Assembly (NCBI GenBank): GCA_021201665.1
Contig: JAJQEO010000038.1
Coordinates: 122,557 to 186,556 of the forward strand
Source: Lachnospiraceae bacterium
Lineage (GTDB): Bacteria; Bacillota; Clostridia; Lachnospirales; Lachnospiraceae
Direction of reading: 5' to 3'
Length of the DNA stretch: 64,000 nt
Below the pieces are notes generated by a model. That model ran no database searches. It was not told where the DNA came from and saw only the letters and a program-made list of their open reading frames with translations. The translations under genes were made by a program, and so were the position numbers. This document shows, one piece after another, positions 52,147 through 60,576 of the stretch. Each line of letters opens with the position of its first letter. Positions within the stretch are counted from its first letter, which is position 1.

Positions 52147-53085
52147 TTGGCGAAAAACAATAATGCTAATGTGATCCCGCATAAGGTGAAAAGAAAAGGA
52201 TTTATAGGCTTCTGCAAGGATAATATCGGCTTTTTCTTTATCCTGCCGTGGCTGATCGGTTTCCTTGTTTTTAAATTATATCCGATGGGATCTTCTCTGT
52301 TCTACAGTTTTACGGATTACAATCTGTTCAGCGGGATCAGTGTGGTCGGCACGCTGCAGAATTACATTGATGTATTTACGACATCGAAGATTACGAAAGC
52401 GATGGGTATCACGTTCCGCTATGCGTTTATCACAGTGCCGCTGAAGCTGATCTTTGCGCTCTTTGTCGCATACATATTGAATTTTAAGATCAAGGGCGTG
52501 AATTTTTTCCGTACCATATACTATATTCCTTCGATCCTGGGCGGTTCGGTGGCTATCGCGGTTCTCTGGAAAGCTGTTTTCCGCGATGAGGGTCTTCTGA
52601 ACGGAGCACTTGCCCTGATCGGAATTACCGGCCCGAGCTGGCTGAGTGATACCAGATATTCTCTGATGGTCATCTGCCTTCTGCGTGTATGGCAGTTTGG
52701 ATCTTCCATGGTGATTTTCCTCGCCGCGCTGAAGGGCGTTTCGGCAGATCTCTATGAAGCGGCTTCGATTGACGGAGCAGGCAAGTGGCGTCAGTTCTTC
52801 TCAGTGACAGTTCCGCTGATTACCCCGGTTATTTTCTACAATCTGGTAACGCAGCTTTGTCAGGCATTCCAGGAGTTCAACGGACCGTACATCATTACCT
52901 CCGGCGGACCGAGAAACTCTACAACGCTGCTCTCGCTGCTGATTTACAACAGCGCGTTCAAGCAGTATGACATGGGTATGGCGAGCGCGATGGCATGGGT
53001 ATTGTTTGTTATTCTGATGTTTTTCACGGTGATCGCATTCCTGTCCCAGAAATACTGGGTATTCTATTCGGATGAGGAGGGTTAA
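52147..53085 (+). CDS. Sugar ABC transporter permease, MsmF type
   Basis: A 312-residue CUT1 permease with six spans and the EAA motif LYEAASIDGAGKWRQFFSVT near 203. I chose TTG 52147 because GGGAGGAAGG lies at correct spacing; ATG 52129 would put that site inside the gene. The next permease starts 3 bp after the stop. It is related to but distinct from 218-1132. Confidence 0.9.
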   Translation: MAKNNNANVIPHKVKRKGFIGFCKDNIGFFFILPWLIGFLVFKLYPMGSSLFYSFTDYNLFSGISVVGTLQNYIDVFTTSKITKAMGITFRYAFITVPLKLIFALFVAYILNFKIKGVNFFRTIYYIPSILGGSVAIAVLWKAVFRDEGLLNGALALIGITGPSWLSDTRYSLMVICLLRVWQFGSSMVIFLAALKGVSADLYEAASIDGAGKWRQFFSVTVPLITPVIFYNLVTQLCQAFQEFNGPYIITSGGPRNSTTLLSLLIYNSAFKQYDMGMASAMAWVLFVILMFFTVIAFLSQKYWVFYSDEEG

Positions 53086-53088
53086 AGT

Positions 53089-53952
53089 ATGGCTGCGCAA
53101 AGCAAATCCAAGCGTAATATTACGACTTTTCTGAGATATTTCGTCCTGATCGCGGTCGGCTTTATCATGGTTTATCCTCTGCTCTGGATGGTTGGTGCGA
53201 CCTTTAAGTCAAACGCGGAGATTTTCTCAAGCATCAGCTTTATCCCGACCAATCCGACTTTGGAAGGATATAAGGCCGCGATGAGCAGCTACGGCGGCGA
53301 TATCAATATCTGGAAAGCAATGTTCAATACCTATTCCTATGTAATTCCAAAGGTGGTATTTACGGTTATTTCTGTTACAATCACCGCCTATGGATTTGGA
53401 CGCTTTCAGTTCAAGGGACATAACATTCTTTTCGCAATTTTGATGGCGACGCTGTTCCTGCCGCAGGTAGTATTAAACGTTCCACAGTTCATCATGTTTT
53501 CCAAGTTTGGATGGGTGGACTCCAAGCTGTATCTGCCAATCGTTGTGCCGACTCTGTGTGCGACGGATACGCTGTTTGTATTTCAGCTGATCCAGTTCCT
53601 GCGCGGCGTGCCTAAGGATCTGGATGAGGCGGCGAAGATCGACGGATGCAATGCGGTGCAGACACTGACTAAGGTTATCGTTCCGATGCTTTCCCCGGCG
53701 ATCACATCAATAGCGCTCTTCCAGTTCATGTGGTCGTCCAACGACTTCATGGGGCCGCTGCTTTATGTGAACACTCCGGCGAAATATCCGCTGGCAATCT
53801 TCGTAAAGCTGTCCATGGATGCGGATTCCGGATTCCAGTGGAACCGTGTACTTGCACTTTCCCTGATTTCGATTATCCCGTCGCTGGTGATCTTCTTCCT
53901 GGCGCAGGATAAGTTCGTTGACGGTATCTCCGCAGGCGGTGTCAAGGGCTGA
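53089..53952 (+). CDS. Sugar ABC transporter permease, MsmG type
   Basis: A 287-residue CUT1 permease, MalG-like, with six spans, EAA motif LDEAAKIDGCNAVQTLTKVI near 178, and the family C-terminus FVDGISAGGVKG. It follows the MsmF partner by 3 bp. No ATPase gene is linked here either; a shared MsmK-type ATPase elsewhere is expected. Confidence 0.92.
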   Translation: MAAQSKSKRNITTFLRYFVLIAVGFIMVYPLLWMVGATFKSNAEIFSSISFIPTNPTLEGYKAAMSSYGGDINIWKAMFNTYSYVIPKVVFTVISVTITAYGFGRFQFKGHNILFAILMATLFLPQVVLNVPQFIMFSKFGWVDSKLYLPIVVPTLCATDTLFVFQLIQFLRGVPKDLDEAAKIDGCNAVQTLTKVIVPMLSPAITSIALFQFMWSSNDFMGPLLYVNTPAKYPLAIFVKLSMDADSGFQWNRVLALSLISIIPSLVIFFLAQDKFVDGISAGGVKG

Positions 53953-54016
53953 TTTATCGTTTGTCTGGACGAAGGCCTTCGGGCGTTTCGGACGGATGAT
54001 GTTTTTACGAACAATT

Positions 54017-54089
54017 GTAACTGTAAAGTTTCAAATACGCTGGACAGTTACTCTCCCAAAGGGGTGGCAGTTCCTGTCATCCCTTTTTC
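54017..54089 (+). terminator. Mini inverted-repeat element and terminator
   Basis: At 54017-54051 is a small TIR form (GTAACTGTAAAG to TGGACAGTTAC). At 54061-54089 GGGGTGGCAG, loop TTC, CTGTCATCCC (with G-U pairs) is followed by TTTTTC, a probable terminator after the permease genes. Confidence 0.65.
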
Positions 54090-54118
54090 GATGATGAAGC
54101 AATTAAGAGGAAATCTTC

Positions 54119-55669
54119 ATGAATATTCGCCTTATAATGAAAACCGCCAGAAGTGTGACTCTTGAACTTGACGACGGCGGGATATATAATACGAAGGAGC
54201 CTTATCGGATCCTGCAAAATGGAGAAGAGGTCAAACGGACGGACACGGTGATTACATCCCTCTATCATTTACAGCCGGATTCGGACTACATGATTCTGGT
54301 GGAGGATCTGCGTGGGGCTGTACTTGGTTCCTTTGCGTTCCGCACGGACCGGGATTCCTTTACCCTGGATGTCCGGGAGTTTGGCGCGAAGGGAGACGGT
54401 GAGTCGGATGATACGGTCTGCATTCAGGCTGCGATCATGGCTTGCCCGCGGGAAGGGCGCGTACGGATCCCGGAGGGGATCTACCGGATCACAAGTATCT
54501 TTTTAAAGAGCGGTGTGAATATCGAGCTGGAAAAAGGCGCCCATATCCGTGCGTTCACAGACCGGTCGAAATTCGCGATTTTCCCGGGAGAGATCCGAAG
54601 TACGAGTCAGGAGCTTCAGCTCGGCACCTGGGAGGGAGATCCGCAGAAAATGTTCACCGGGATTGTGACCGGCGTGGATGTTTCAGATATCACAATCTAT
54701 GGGGAGGGCAGCATCGACGGAGCAGCCTCGTATGAGAACTGGTGGAACAATGAGAAGGTGATGGTGACGGCCTGGCGGCCGCGCCTGCTGTTTCTGAATC
54801 ATTGCAAAAACATCCGTGTGCAGGGAGTATTGCTGCATGACAGTCCTTCCTGGACGGTGCATCCGTATTTTTGTGAGCAGCTGTTGCTTTGCGATTTTGC
54901 GATTGAAAATCCGCAGGTTTCTCCGAATACGGACGGGATTGACCCGGAATCCTGCCGGGATGTCACGATCTGCGGGATTCGCTTTACCCTCGGAGATGAC
55001 TGCATCGCGGTGAAATCCGGCAAAATTTATATGGGACGGAAATACAAAACGCCGTCCTCGAATATCCATATTTATCAGTGCCTGATGGAAAACGGGCACG
55101 GCGCGGTCACAGTCGGCAGCGAGATGGCCGGCGGCGTCAACGGACTGATCGTGGAAAAATGCCGGTTTTTCCACACAGACCGCGGGCTGCGCATCAAAAC
55201 GCGGCGCGGGCGCGGGAAGGACGCGGTGCTCGACAACATCATTTTCCGTGACCTCAATATGGAACAGGTGATGTCGCCGTTTACGGCAAATGCGTTTTAT
55301 TTCTGCGATCCGGACGGGCGGACGGAGTTTGTGCGCTCCCGCGAAAAATATCCGGTGGATGATGGGACGCCGTCCATGAAACGATTCTACTTTGAAAACA
55401 TTCACGCGAAGGACTGCCATGTGGCCGCCCTCTGGTTTGAAGGCCTTCCGGAGCAGAAGATTGAGCAGATCCAGATGCGGAATATCGAGATTTCTTTCGC
55501 CGCAGAAGCCAAAAGCGATGTGCCGATCATGTCCGAAGGCGTGGACGCGTGCAGCAAAAAGGGCGTGTTCGTCCGCAACGTGAAACGGCTGGTCCTTGAT
55601 AATGTAAAAATTGAGGGCTGCGAGGGCGAACTGTTTGAGCTGCATGATGTGGACGAAGTGATCCGATGA
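54119..55669 (+). CDS. Glycoside hydrolase family 28 (polygalacturonase-like)
   Basis: A 516-residue right-handed beta-helix hydrolase. A short N-terminal beta domain precedes VREFGAKGDGESDDTVCIQA near residue 90, the classic start of GH28. The catalytic region has NTDGIDPESCRDVTI near 272 and LGDDCIAVKSG near 295 (Asp pair), GHGAVTVGSEMAGG near 325 (His), and RGLRIKTRRGRG near 355 (RIK). All GH28 motifs are intact. No signal peptide, so it works on imported oligogalacturonides. AAGAGGAAATCTTC precedes the start. Confidence 0.93.
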   Translation: MNIRLIMKTARSVTLELDDGGIYNTKEPYRILQNGEEVKRTDTVITSLYHLQPDSDYMILVEDLRGAVLGSFAFRTDRDSFTLDVREFGAKGDGESDDTVCIQAAIMACPREGRVRIPEGIYRITSIFLKSGVNIELEKGAHIRAFTDRSKFAIFPGEIRSTSQELQLGTWEGDPQKMFTGIVTGVDVSDITIYGEGSIDGAASYENWWNNEKVMVTAWRPRLLFLNHCKNIRVQGVLLHDSPSWTVHPYFCEQLLLCDFAIENPQVSPNTDGIDPESCRDVTICGIRFTLGDDCIAVKSGKIYMGRKYKTPSSNIHIYQCLMENGHGAVTVGSEMAGGVNGLIVEKCRFFHTDRGLRIKTRRGRGKDAVLDNIIFRDLNMEQVMSPFTANAFYFCDPDGRTEFVRSREKYPVDDGTPSMKRFYFENIHAKDCHVAALWFEGLPEQKIEQIQMRNIEISFAAEAKSDVPIMSEGVDACSKKGVFVRNVKRLVLDNVKIEGCEGELFELHDVDEVIR

Positions 55670-55767
55670 AAAAATCTAATGCATTCTTCGTTTACAGGAT
55701 GAAATGCCAGCTTGAAGAAGTACGAAAGAAAGGCAAGAGTGAACAACGTAAAAAGGAGGAATAAGGA

Positions 55768-56610
55768 ATGCAGATAGGAATTCGTTTGCATGATGTTAAG
55801 GAAGCACCGCTTGCCGAACGGCTGCAGACGGCTCATGAGCAGGGATTTGCCTGTGCGCATCTGGCGCTGGGCAAGGTGATCTCGGAAAATCCGGTAGATG
55901 ACGGGGCGCTTACCCCCGGCTATGCAATGTATTTAAAGAAGCTTTTCGCTGAGAATCAGTTGGATATCGCAGTACTGGGCTGCTACCTGAATCTGGCGAA
56001 TCCGAACCCTGTGAGCCTGAAGGCGACGACCCGCCGCTATCTGACCAACATCCGTTTTGCTGCGCAGCTTGGCGCGGGTGTGGTCGGCACGGAGACCGGA
56101 GCGCCGAATGAGGAGTACCGTTTTGAGGAGGCCTGCCATTCGGAGGAAGCGCTGGAGCTTTTTATTAAAAATGTGCGTCCTGTGGTAGAATATGCGGAGA
56201 AGATGGGCGTCATTCTGGCAATTGAGCCGGTGTACCGCCACATTGTCTCGACGCCGAAGCGGGCGAGAAAGGTGCTGGACGCAATTGATTCCCCCAACCT
56301 TCAGATCATTTTTGACCCGGTCAACCTGCTGGATATCAGCAACTATCAGAACAGCGATGAGATTTTCGCGGAGACAATCGAGCTGCTGGGCGAGGATGTC
56401 GCGGTGATGCACCTGAAGGATTACCGGGTGGAAGGCAATCAGCTGATCTCGACTGCCGCCGGGACCGGGCAGATGGACTATTCCCGGATTATCCGTTTTA
56501 TAAAGGAAAGAAAACCGTACATTCACGCGACGCTAGAGGACACCGTGCCGGCAAATGCCGTGCAGGCCAGAGAGCACATCCAGCAGCTGTGGGATGTATG
56601 CCAGATCTGA
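55768..56610 (+). CDS. Sugar phosphate isomerase/epimerase family TIM barrel
   Basis: A 280-residue AP-endonuclease-2-type TIM barrel. Motifs include GVVGTETGAPNEEYR near residue 99, VILAIEPVYRH near 150 (metal Glu), LQIIFDPVNLLDISN near 180 (Asp), and DVAVMHLKDYRVEG near 210 (His). AAAAAGGAGGAATAAGGA precedes the ATG. It lies between GH28 and DUF624; the likely job is an isomerase or epimerase step on a uronate or related sugar, which the sequence alone does not specify. Confidence 0.8.
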   Translation: MQIGIRLHDVKEAPLAERLQTAHEQGFACAHLALGKVISENPVDDGALTPGYAMYLKKLFAENQLDIAVLGCYLNLANPNPVSLKATTRRYLTNIRFAAQLGAGVVGTETGAPNEEYRFEEACHSEEALELFIKNVRPVVEYAEKMGVILAIEPVYRHIVSTPKRARKVLDAIDSPNLQIIFDPVNLLDISNYQNSDEIFAETIELLGEDVAVMHLKDYRVEGNQLISTAAGTGQMDYSRIIRFIKERKPYIHATLEDTVPANAVQAREHIQQLWDVCQI

Positions 56611-56761
56611 AAAATGAGAAATACGTATAAATGGGAGTTCCGTTTGTGACGCGCGGGAGAGTGCCGCAGATGCGTCCCATCACCGGGAGTGTGAGCAAAA
56701 GCGGAGTGCGGGGAGCGCGGTTTAACGTAAAAAGACTTGCAGACGGAAGGATGAAACAGCA

Positions 56762-57532
56762 ATGCTTGAAAAAATTTTTGATATCGATAACCCTGTATGG
56801 AGAACTGTGGACAAAGTGGGAAAAATTTTTCTCCTGAACATGGTCTGGGTGATCTGTTCATTGCCAATCTTTACGATGGGCGCGGCGACTACAGCTCTGA
56901 TGTACAGCAGCATGAAGCTGCAGCTGAATGAAGGGTACTGGTATAAGAATTTTTTTCATTCCTTTGCGCAGAATTTTAAGCAGGCGACCGCGATTTTTCT
57001 GATTTACCTGCTCGCCGGGATTCTGCTCGTGGCGGATTTTATCCTGGGCGAACAGCAGGGCGGCACCTTTGGCATGGTACTGCAGTGCGGGGCAGGCATT
57101 ATCGCGGTTCCTTATCTGCTCTCGCTGCTGTATGTGTTCGGAGTACAGGCAAAATTTGTCAACCCGGTCAAGGCGACGATCCGCTACGCATTCTTCGTCT
57201 CGCTTCACAATCTGAAGGGAACCATCCAGATGGCGCTGCTGATGGCACTGTTTATCTGGGTAAACACATTGACGCAGCTGGCGAATTATCTGACGATCAT
57301 TTATGGGTTTGGACTGATCGGCTATTGCATCGCTGCTTACCAGCGGAAAGCGTTTGAAAAATATATCAAACCGGAAGAGGATGCAGACGTATCTGGTGAT
57401 TTTGAAAAACCGGAGGAAGAGCCGGACGAATATATTCTGAAACAGGAGGCTCTGACAGCGGAAGGCGGCGATGGCGGAAGCGAAAAAGATCAGCTCGAAG
57501 GAAAAACTGCCAAAGGGAACGAAGAAGACTAA
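56762..57532 (+). CDS. DUF624 (YesL) membrane protein
   Basis: A 256-residue membrane protein of the YesL family with four to five hydrophobic spans. It opens with the signature FDIDNPVWRTVDKVGKIFLL, followed by NMVWVICSLPIFTMGAATTA. The C-terminal 60 residues are acidic and low in complexity (EEDADVSGDFEKPEEEPDEY). YesL homologues occur in rhamnogalacturonan-use clusters of Bacillus and relatives; its exact role is unknown. The ATG follows GGAAGGATGAAACAGCA. The GH105 gene starts 97 bp later. Confidence 0.88.
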   Translation: MLEKIFDIDNPVWRTVDKVGKIFLLNMVWVICSLPIFTMGAATTALMYSSMKLQLNEGYWYKNFFHSFAQNFKQATAIFLIYLLAGILLVADFILGEQQGGTFGMVLQCGAGIIAVPYLLSLLYVFGVQAKFVNPVKATIRYAFFVSLHNLKGTIQMALLMALFIWVNTLTQLANYLTIIYGFGLIGYCIAAYQRKAFEKYIKPEEDADVSGDFEKPEEEPDEYILKQEALTAEGGDGGSEKDQLEGKTAKGNEED

Positions 57533-57628
57533 AATTCTGAAAACGCATTTTTTATGTTGAGCTGTGAAATGGGACCTGCCGGGCAGGAAAGAATAGCAGC
57601 GAGTTTTCAACAGGGAAGGAAGGGAGGA

Positions 57629-58768
57629 ATGAGCTTGGATAAAATTGAAAAATACATAGACGGACTGCTTGAGCGGAGTACGCCGGACCGGCCTGCGTGG
57701 AATATTGAAAAGATTCTGCAGGGGCTGAAATCCAACTGGAACTACATCGATGGCTGTATGATCAAGGCAGTACTTGAAATGTATGCTATTACAAAAGACG
57801 AGAAATATTTTGCGTTTGCCGACGCGTTTATCGATGCGAAGGTACGTGAGGACGGGACGATTGACGGCTATTCTGTGGAAGAGCTGAATATTGACAATGT
57901 CAACGCGGGGAAGACTCTGTTTGAGCTGTACGATCTGACCGGCAAGGAGAAATACCGCAAAGCGATCGACCTGGTGTACAGCCAGATTGAGCAGATGCCG
58001 CGCACGAAGGAAGGCAGCTTCTGGCACAAAAATATTTATCCGAACCAGGTCTGGCTCGACGGTCTGTATATGTGCCAGCCGTTTTATATGGAGTACGAAA
58101 CCCGTTTCCATGAAAAACAGAATTATGACGACATCTTCCGGCAGTTTTTCACGGTGCAGGAGCACATGCGCGATCCGAAGACCGGCCTCTATTATCACGC
58201 ATGGGATTCCTCGCGGCAGATGTTCTGGTGCGACCGCGTGACAGGCCTGAGTCAGAATTTCTGGCTGCGGGCACTGGGATGGTTCTCGATGGCTCTGCTC
58301 GATACGCTGGATAAGGCGGACCCGTCCGTGGGCGAGCCCTATGCGCGGATGAAGGGGATGTTTCTGGATCTGATGGACGCGCTCCTGAAATATCAGGACG
58401 AGAGCGGCATGTGGTACCAGGTGGTTAACTTCGGCGGCATGGAGAAAAACTATCTGGAGACGAGCGGCAGCTCAATTCTGGCATACGCGCTGTTAAAGGG
58501 CGTGCGGCTCGGATTTCTGCCGGAGTCTTATCAGGAATACGGTGTGAGGGCCTTCCACGGCGTCCGCGAGAAATACCTTTCCGAGGACGAGGAGGGTCAT
58601 CTGCATCTGGGCGGCATCTGTCTGGTGGCAGGCCTTGGCGGAAAGGGCAATCGCCCGGGTACCTATGATTATTATATGTCGGAGCCTGTGGTCAAGGATG
58701 ACGCGAAGGGCGTGGGACCATTTTTGCTGGCTTACACGGAGATGCGCAGGGCAGGGATGAGCCTATGA
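57629..58768 (+). CDS. GH105 unsaturated rhamnogalacturonyl hydrolase (YteR-like)
   Basis: A 379-residue (alpha/alpha)6 enzyme that removes unsaturated galacturonate from rhamnogalacturonan-derived disaccharides. Motifs: WNYIDGCMIKAVLEMY near 33, YPNQVWLDGLYMCQPFYMEY near 135 with the catalytic Asp, YHAWDSSRQMFWCD near 190, and LRALGWFSMALLDTLD near 218. The usual HSW is YHAWD here. Start 57629 follows GGAAGGGAGGA. It overlaps the next gene by 4 bp. It complements the GH88 enzyme at 5510. Confidence 0.92.
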   Translation: MSLDKIEKYIDGLLERSTPDRPAWNIEKILQGLKSNWNYIDGCMIKAVLEMYAITKDEKYFAFADAFIDAKVREDGTIDGYSVEELNIDNVNAGKTLFELYDLTGKEKYRKAIDLVYSQIEQMPRTKEGSFWHKNIYPNQVWLDGLYMCQPFYMEYETRFHEKQNYDDIFRQFFTVQEHMRDPKTGLYYHAWDSSRQMFWCDRVTGLSQNFWLRALGWFSMALLDTLDKADPSVGEPYARMKGMFLDLMDALLKYQDESGMWYQVVNFGGMEKNYLETSGSSILAYALLKGVRLGFLPESYQEYGVRAFHGVREKYLSEDEEGHLHLGGICLVAGLGGKGNRPGTYDYYMSEPVVKDDAKGVGPFLLAYTEMRRAGMSL

Positions 58769-58977
58769 GCATAGTAGTCTGCTTTGTATGCATCGTTTTT
58801 GGAATATTCGCCATCTGTAAACCAGAAAAGCTCTGGAAGCTGGATCATTTCCTGACTGTAAAGGATGGAGAGCCGACGGAGCTCTATCTGAAAGTGGCCC
58901 GCGCGTTCGGAGTGGTACTGATCCTGTGCGGGATCGTCTATCTGATTTTGATGATGGCGGGAGTGGCCGGACTGTAG
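58765..58977 (+). CDS. Small two-span membrane protein (DUF6199-like)
   Basis: A 70-residue protein with hydrophobic segments at about 2-20 (IVVCFVCIVFGIFAIC) and 48-68, linked by a polar loop with KPEKLWKLDHFLTVKDGEPT. It matches the general look of DUF6199 proteins in Firmicutes. Its ATG overlaps the GH105 stop by 4 bp, so it is co-translated. No function is known. Confidence 0.7.
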   Translation: MSIVVCFVCIVFGIFAICKPEKLWKLDHFLTVKDGEPTELYLKVARAFGVVLILCGIVYLILMMAGVAGL

Positions 58978-58984
58978 GATGGTG

Positions 58985-59066
58985 AGAGCCGCGCAGTAAA
59001 TCGCTTCGCGATGGGCGCGACTTTCCCCCATACTTGCGCTGTGAGTACGGACATGTTAGTGGGAAC
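58985..59066 (+). repeat. Dispersed intergenic repeat, family 3 copy 2
   Basis: AGCCGCGCA, ATCGCTTCGCGAT, CCATACTTGCGCTGTGAGTA and GTACGGACATG in the same order as the reverse complement of 40579-40654. Confidence 0.7.
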
Positions 59067-59218
59067 TATGAAAAAAATCGCTTCACTCTGGCTGGCGGAT
59101 GTACCTGAAGTTCTGAAATGATTTACGCCATTTATTGTATTTCAAAGAGTAGTAATGAACCTACGCAGCTTTAGATGCGTGGTCCATGGAAAACAACGAA
59201 AGGAGAGGAGGAAAGCGT

Positions 59219-60307
59219 ATGGAACACAAAAATCCGCTGCTTACGGAACGGGATACGGCGGAAAGATTCATTACGATCGGCGAGATTATGCTGCGCCTGA
59301 CGCCGCCGAACTACGAGAAAATCCGTGTGGCGACCTCGTTTGAGGCCAGCTATGGGGGCAGCGAGGCGAATATCGCTCTTGCCCTCGCGAATCTGGGCAT
59401 TGACAGTACCTTTTTCTCGGTGGTGCCGAACAACAGCCTGGGGAAAAGCGCGATCCGCATGCTGCGCAGCAATGATGTGCACTGCACACCAGTGATTCTG
59501 AGTACGCCGGAGCAGACGCCGACGCATCGCCTCGGAAGTTATTATCTGGAGACCGGATACGGAATCCGTGCGAGCAAGGTGACCTATGACCGGAAACACA
59601 GCGCGATCTCGGAATTTGATTTCAGTGACATTGATCTGGACGCGTTATTTGACGGCTTTACCTGGCTGCACTTAAGCGGAATCACACCGGCACTGGGACC
59701 GAACTGCCAGGATCTGATTCTGCGCAGCCTGCAGACAGCGAAAGAAAAAGGACTCACGGTGAGCTTTGACGGAAATTTCCGCAGCAAGCTCTGGACCTGG
59801 GAGGAGGCGCGGGATTTCTGCACGAAATGTCTTCCCTATGTGGATGTGCTGCTCGGGATTGAACCCTATCACCTCTGGAAGGACGAGAATGACCACAGCA
59901 AGGGCGATATCAAGGATGACATTCCCTTCCGCCCGGCCTACGAGGAGCAGGATGAGGTATTCCAGGCCTTTGTGGATCGCTACCCGAATCTCAAATGCAT
60001 CGCCCGCCATGTCCGCTACGCGCACAGCGGCAGCGAGAACAGCCTGAAGGCCTTTATGTGGTATGAGGGGCACACATTCGAGAGCAAGATGTTTACCTTT
60101 AATATCCTTGACCGCGTGGGCGGCGGAGACGCGTTTGCCAGCGGCCTGATCTACGCGATGATGCATCACTACCGGCCGATGGATATGATCAACTTCGCTG
60201 TGGCGAGCAGCGCGATCAAGCATACCATCCGCGGCGACGCGAACATCACGGACGATGTTTCCACTATCCGTAACTTGATGAATATGAATTATGATATCAA
60301 GCGTTGA
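59219..60307 (+). CDS. kdgK: 2-keto-3-deoxygluconate kinase, PfkB family
   Basis: A 362-residue PfkB/ribokinase-type kinase. It has the substrate-side motif SYGGSEANIALALANLGIDS near 43 and the ATP/anion-hole motif DRVGGGDAFASGLIYAMM near 300 with catalytic Asp. FDGNFRSKLW near 182 is typical of KDG kinases. Start 59219 follows AGGAGAGGAGGAAAGCG; the longer frame at 59186 contains that site. KdgK phosphorylates the product shared by the Kdu route and the UxaB/UxaA route, both in this window. The KDPG aldolase is not in the window. Confidence 0.88.
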   Translation: MEHKNPLLTERDTAERFITIGEIMLRLTPPNYEKIRVATSFEASYGGSEANIALALANLGIDSTFFSVVPNNSLGKSAIRMLRSNDVHCTPVILSTPEQTPTHRLGSYYLETGYGIRASKVTYDRKHSAISEFDFSDIDLDALFDGFTWLHLSGITPALGPNCQDLILRSLQTAKEKGLTVSFDGNFRSKLWTWEEARDFCTKCLPYVDVLLGIEPYHLWKDENDHSKGDIKDDIPFRPAYEEQDEVFQAFVDRYPNLKCIARHVRYAHSGSENSLKAFMWYEGHTFESKMFTFNILDRVGGGDAFASGLIYAMMHHYRPMDMINFAVASSAIKHTIRGDANITDDVSTIRNLMNMNYDIKR

Positions 60308-60415
60308 TGACGGTTTGTTTTTTGATTGGCTAAAGGATAGTGTTTGCTAAAAAGAATATCGATTGCCATAAAATTTCATGCGTAAAAGGTGGTTTCGGGT
60401 GTGAGATTGGTTCTG

Positions 60416-60500
60416 CAAAAGATATTCAAAAAGGATTTACAAAAGGATTTACAAAAAGATTCACAAAAAAGATTTACAAAATGAATGATAAAGAGATTTA
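60416..60500 (+). repeat. 12-13-bp tandem repeats before uxaB
   Basis: Repeats of GGATTTACAAAA with small changes (AAGATATTCAAA, GGATTTACAAAA twice, AGATTCACAAAA, AGATTTACAAAA), in the 60308-60576 gap. The remainder of that gap shows no gene. Confidence 0.8.
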
Positions 60501-60576
60501 CAAACGAACTGCTATGTGGTTTCATAACAAAGGAACCACTTGCAGGTTTGACAGAAAATGAAGGAGGAAAATTATC

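Noticed and set aside
56858..58198. A 446-codon minus-strand frame
   Set aside because: It spans the YesL and GH105 genes in antisense and has no recognisable domain.
60340..60561. A 73-codon ORF with repeated GFTK peptides before uxaB
   Set aside because: It is a by-product of tandem repeats; the start has no ribosome site.
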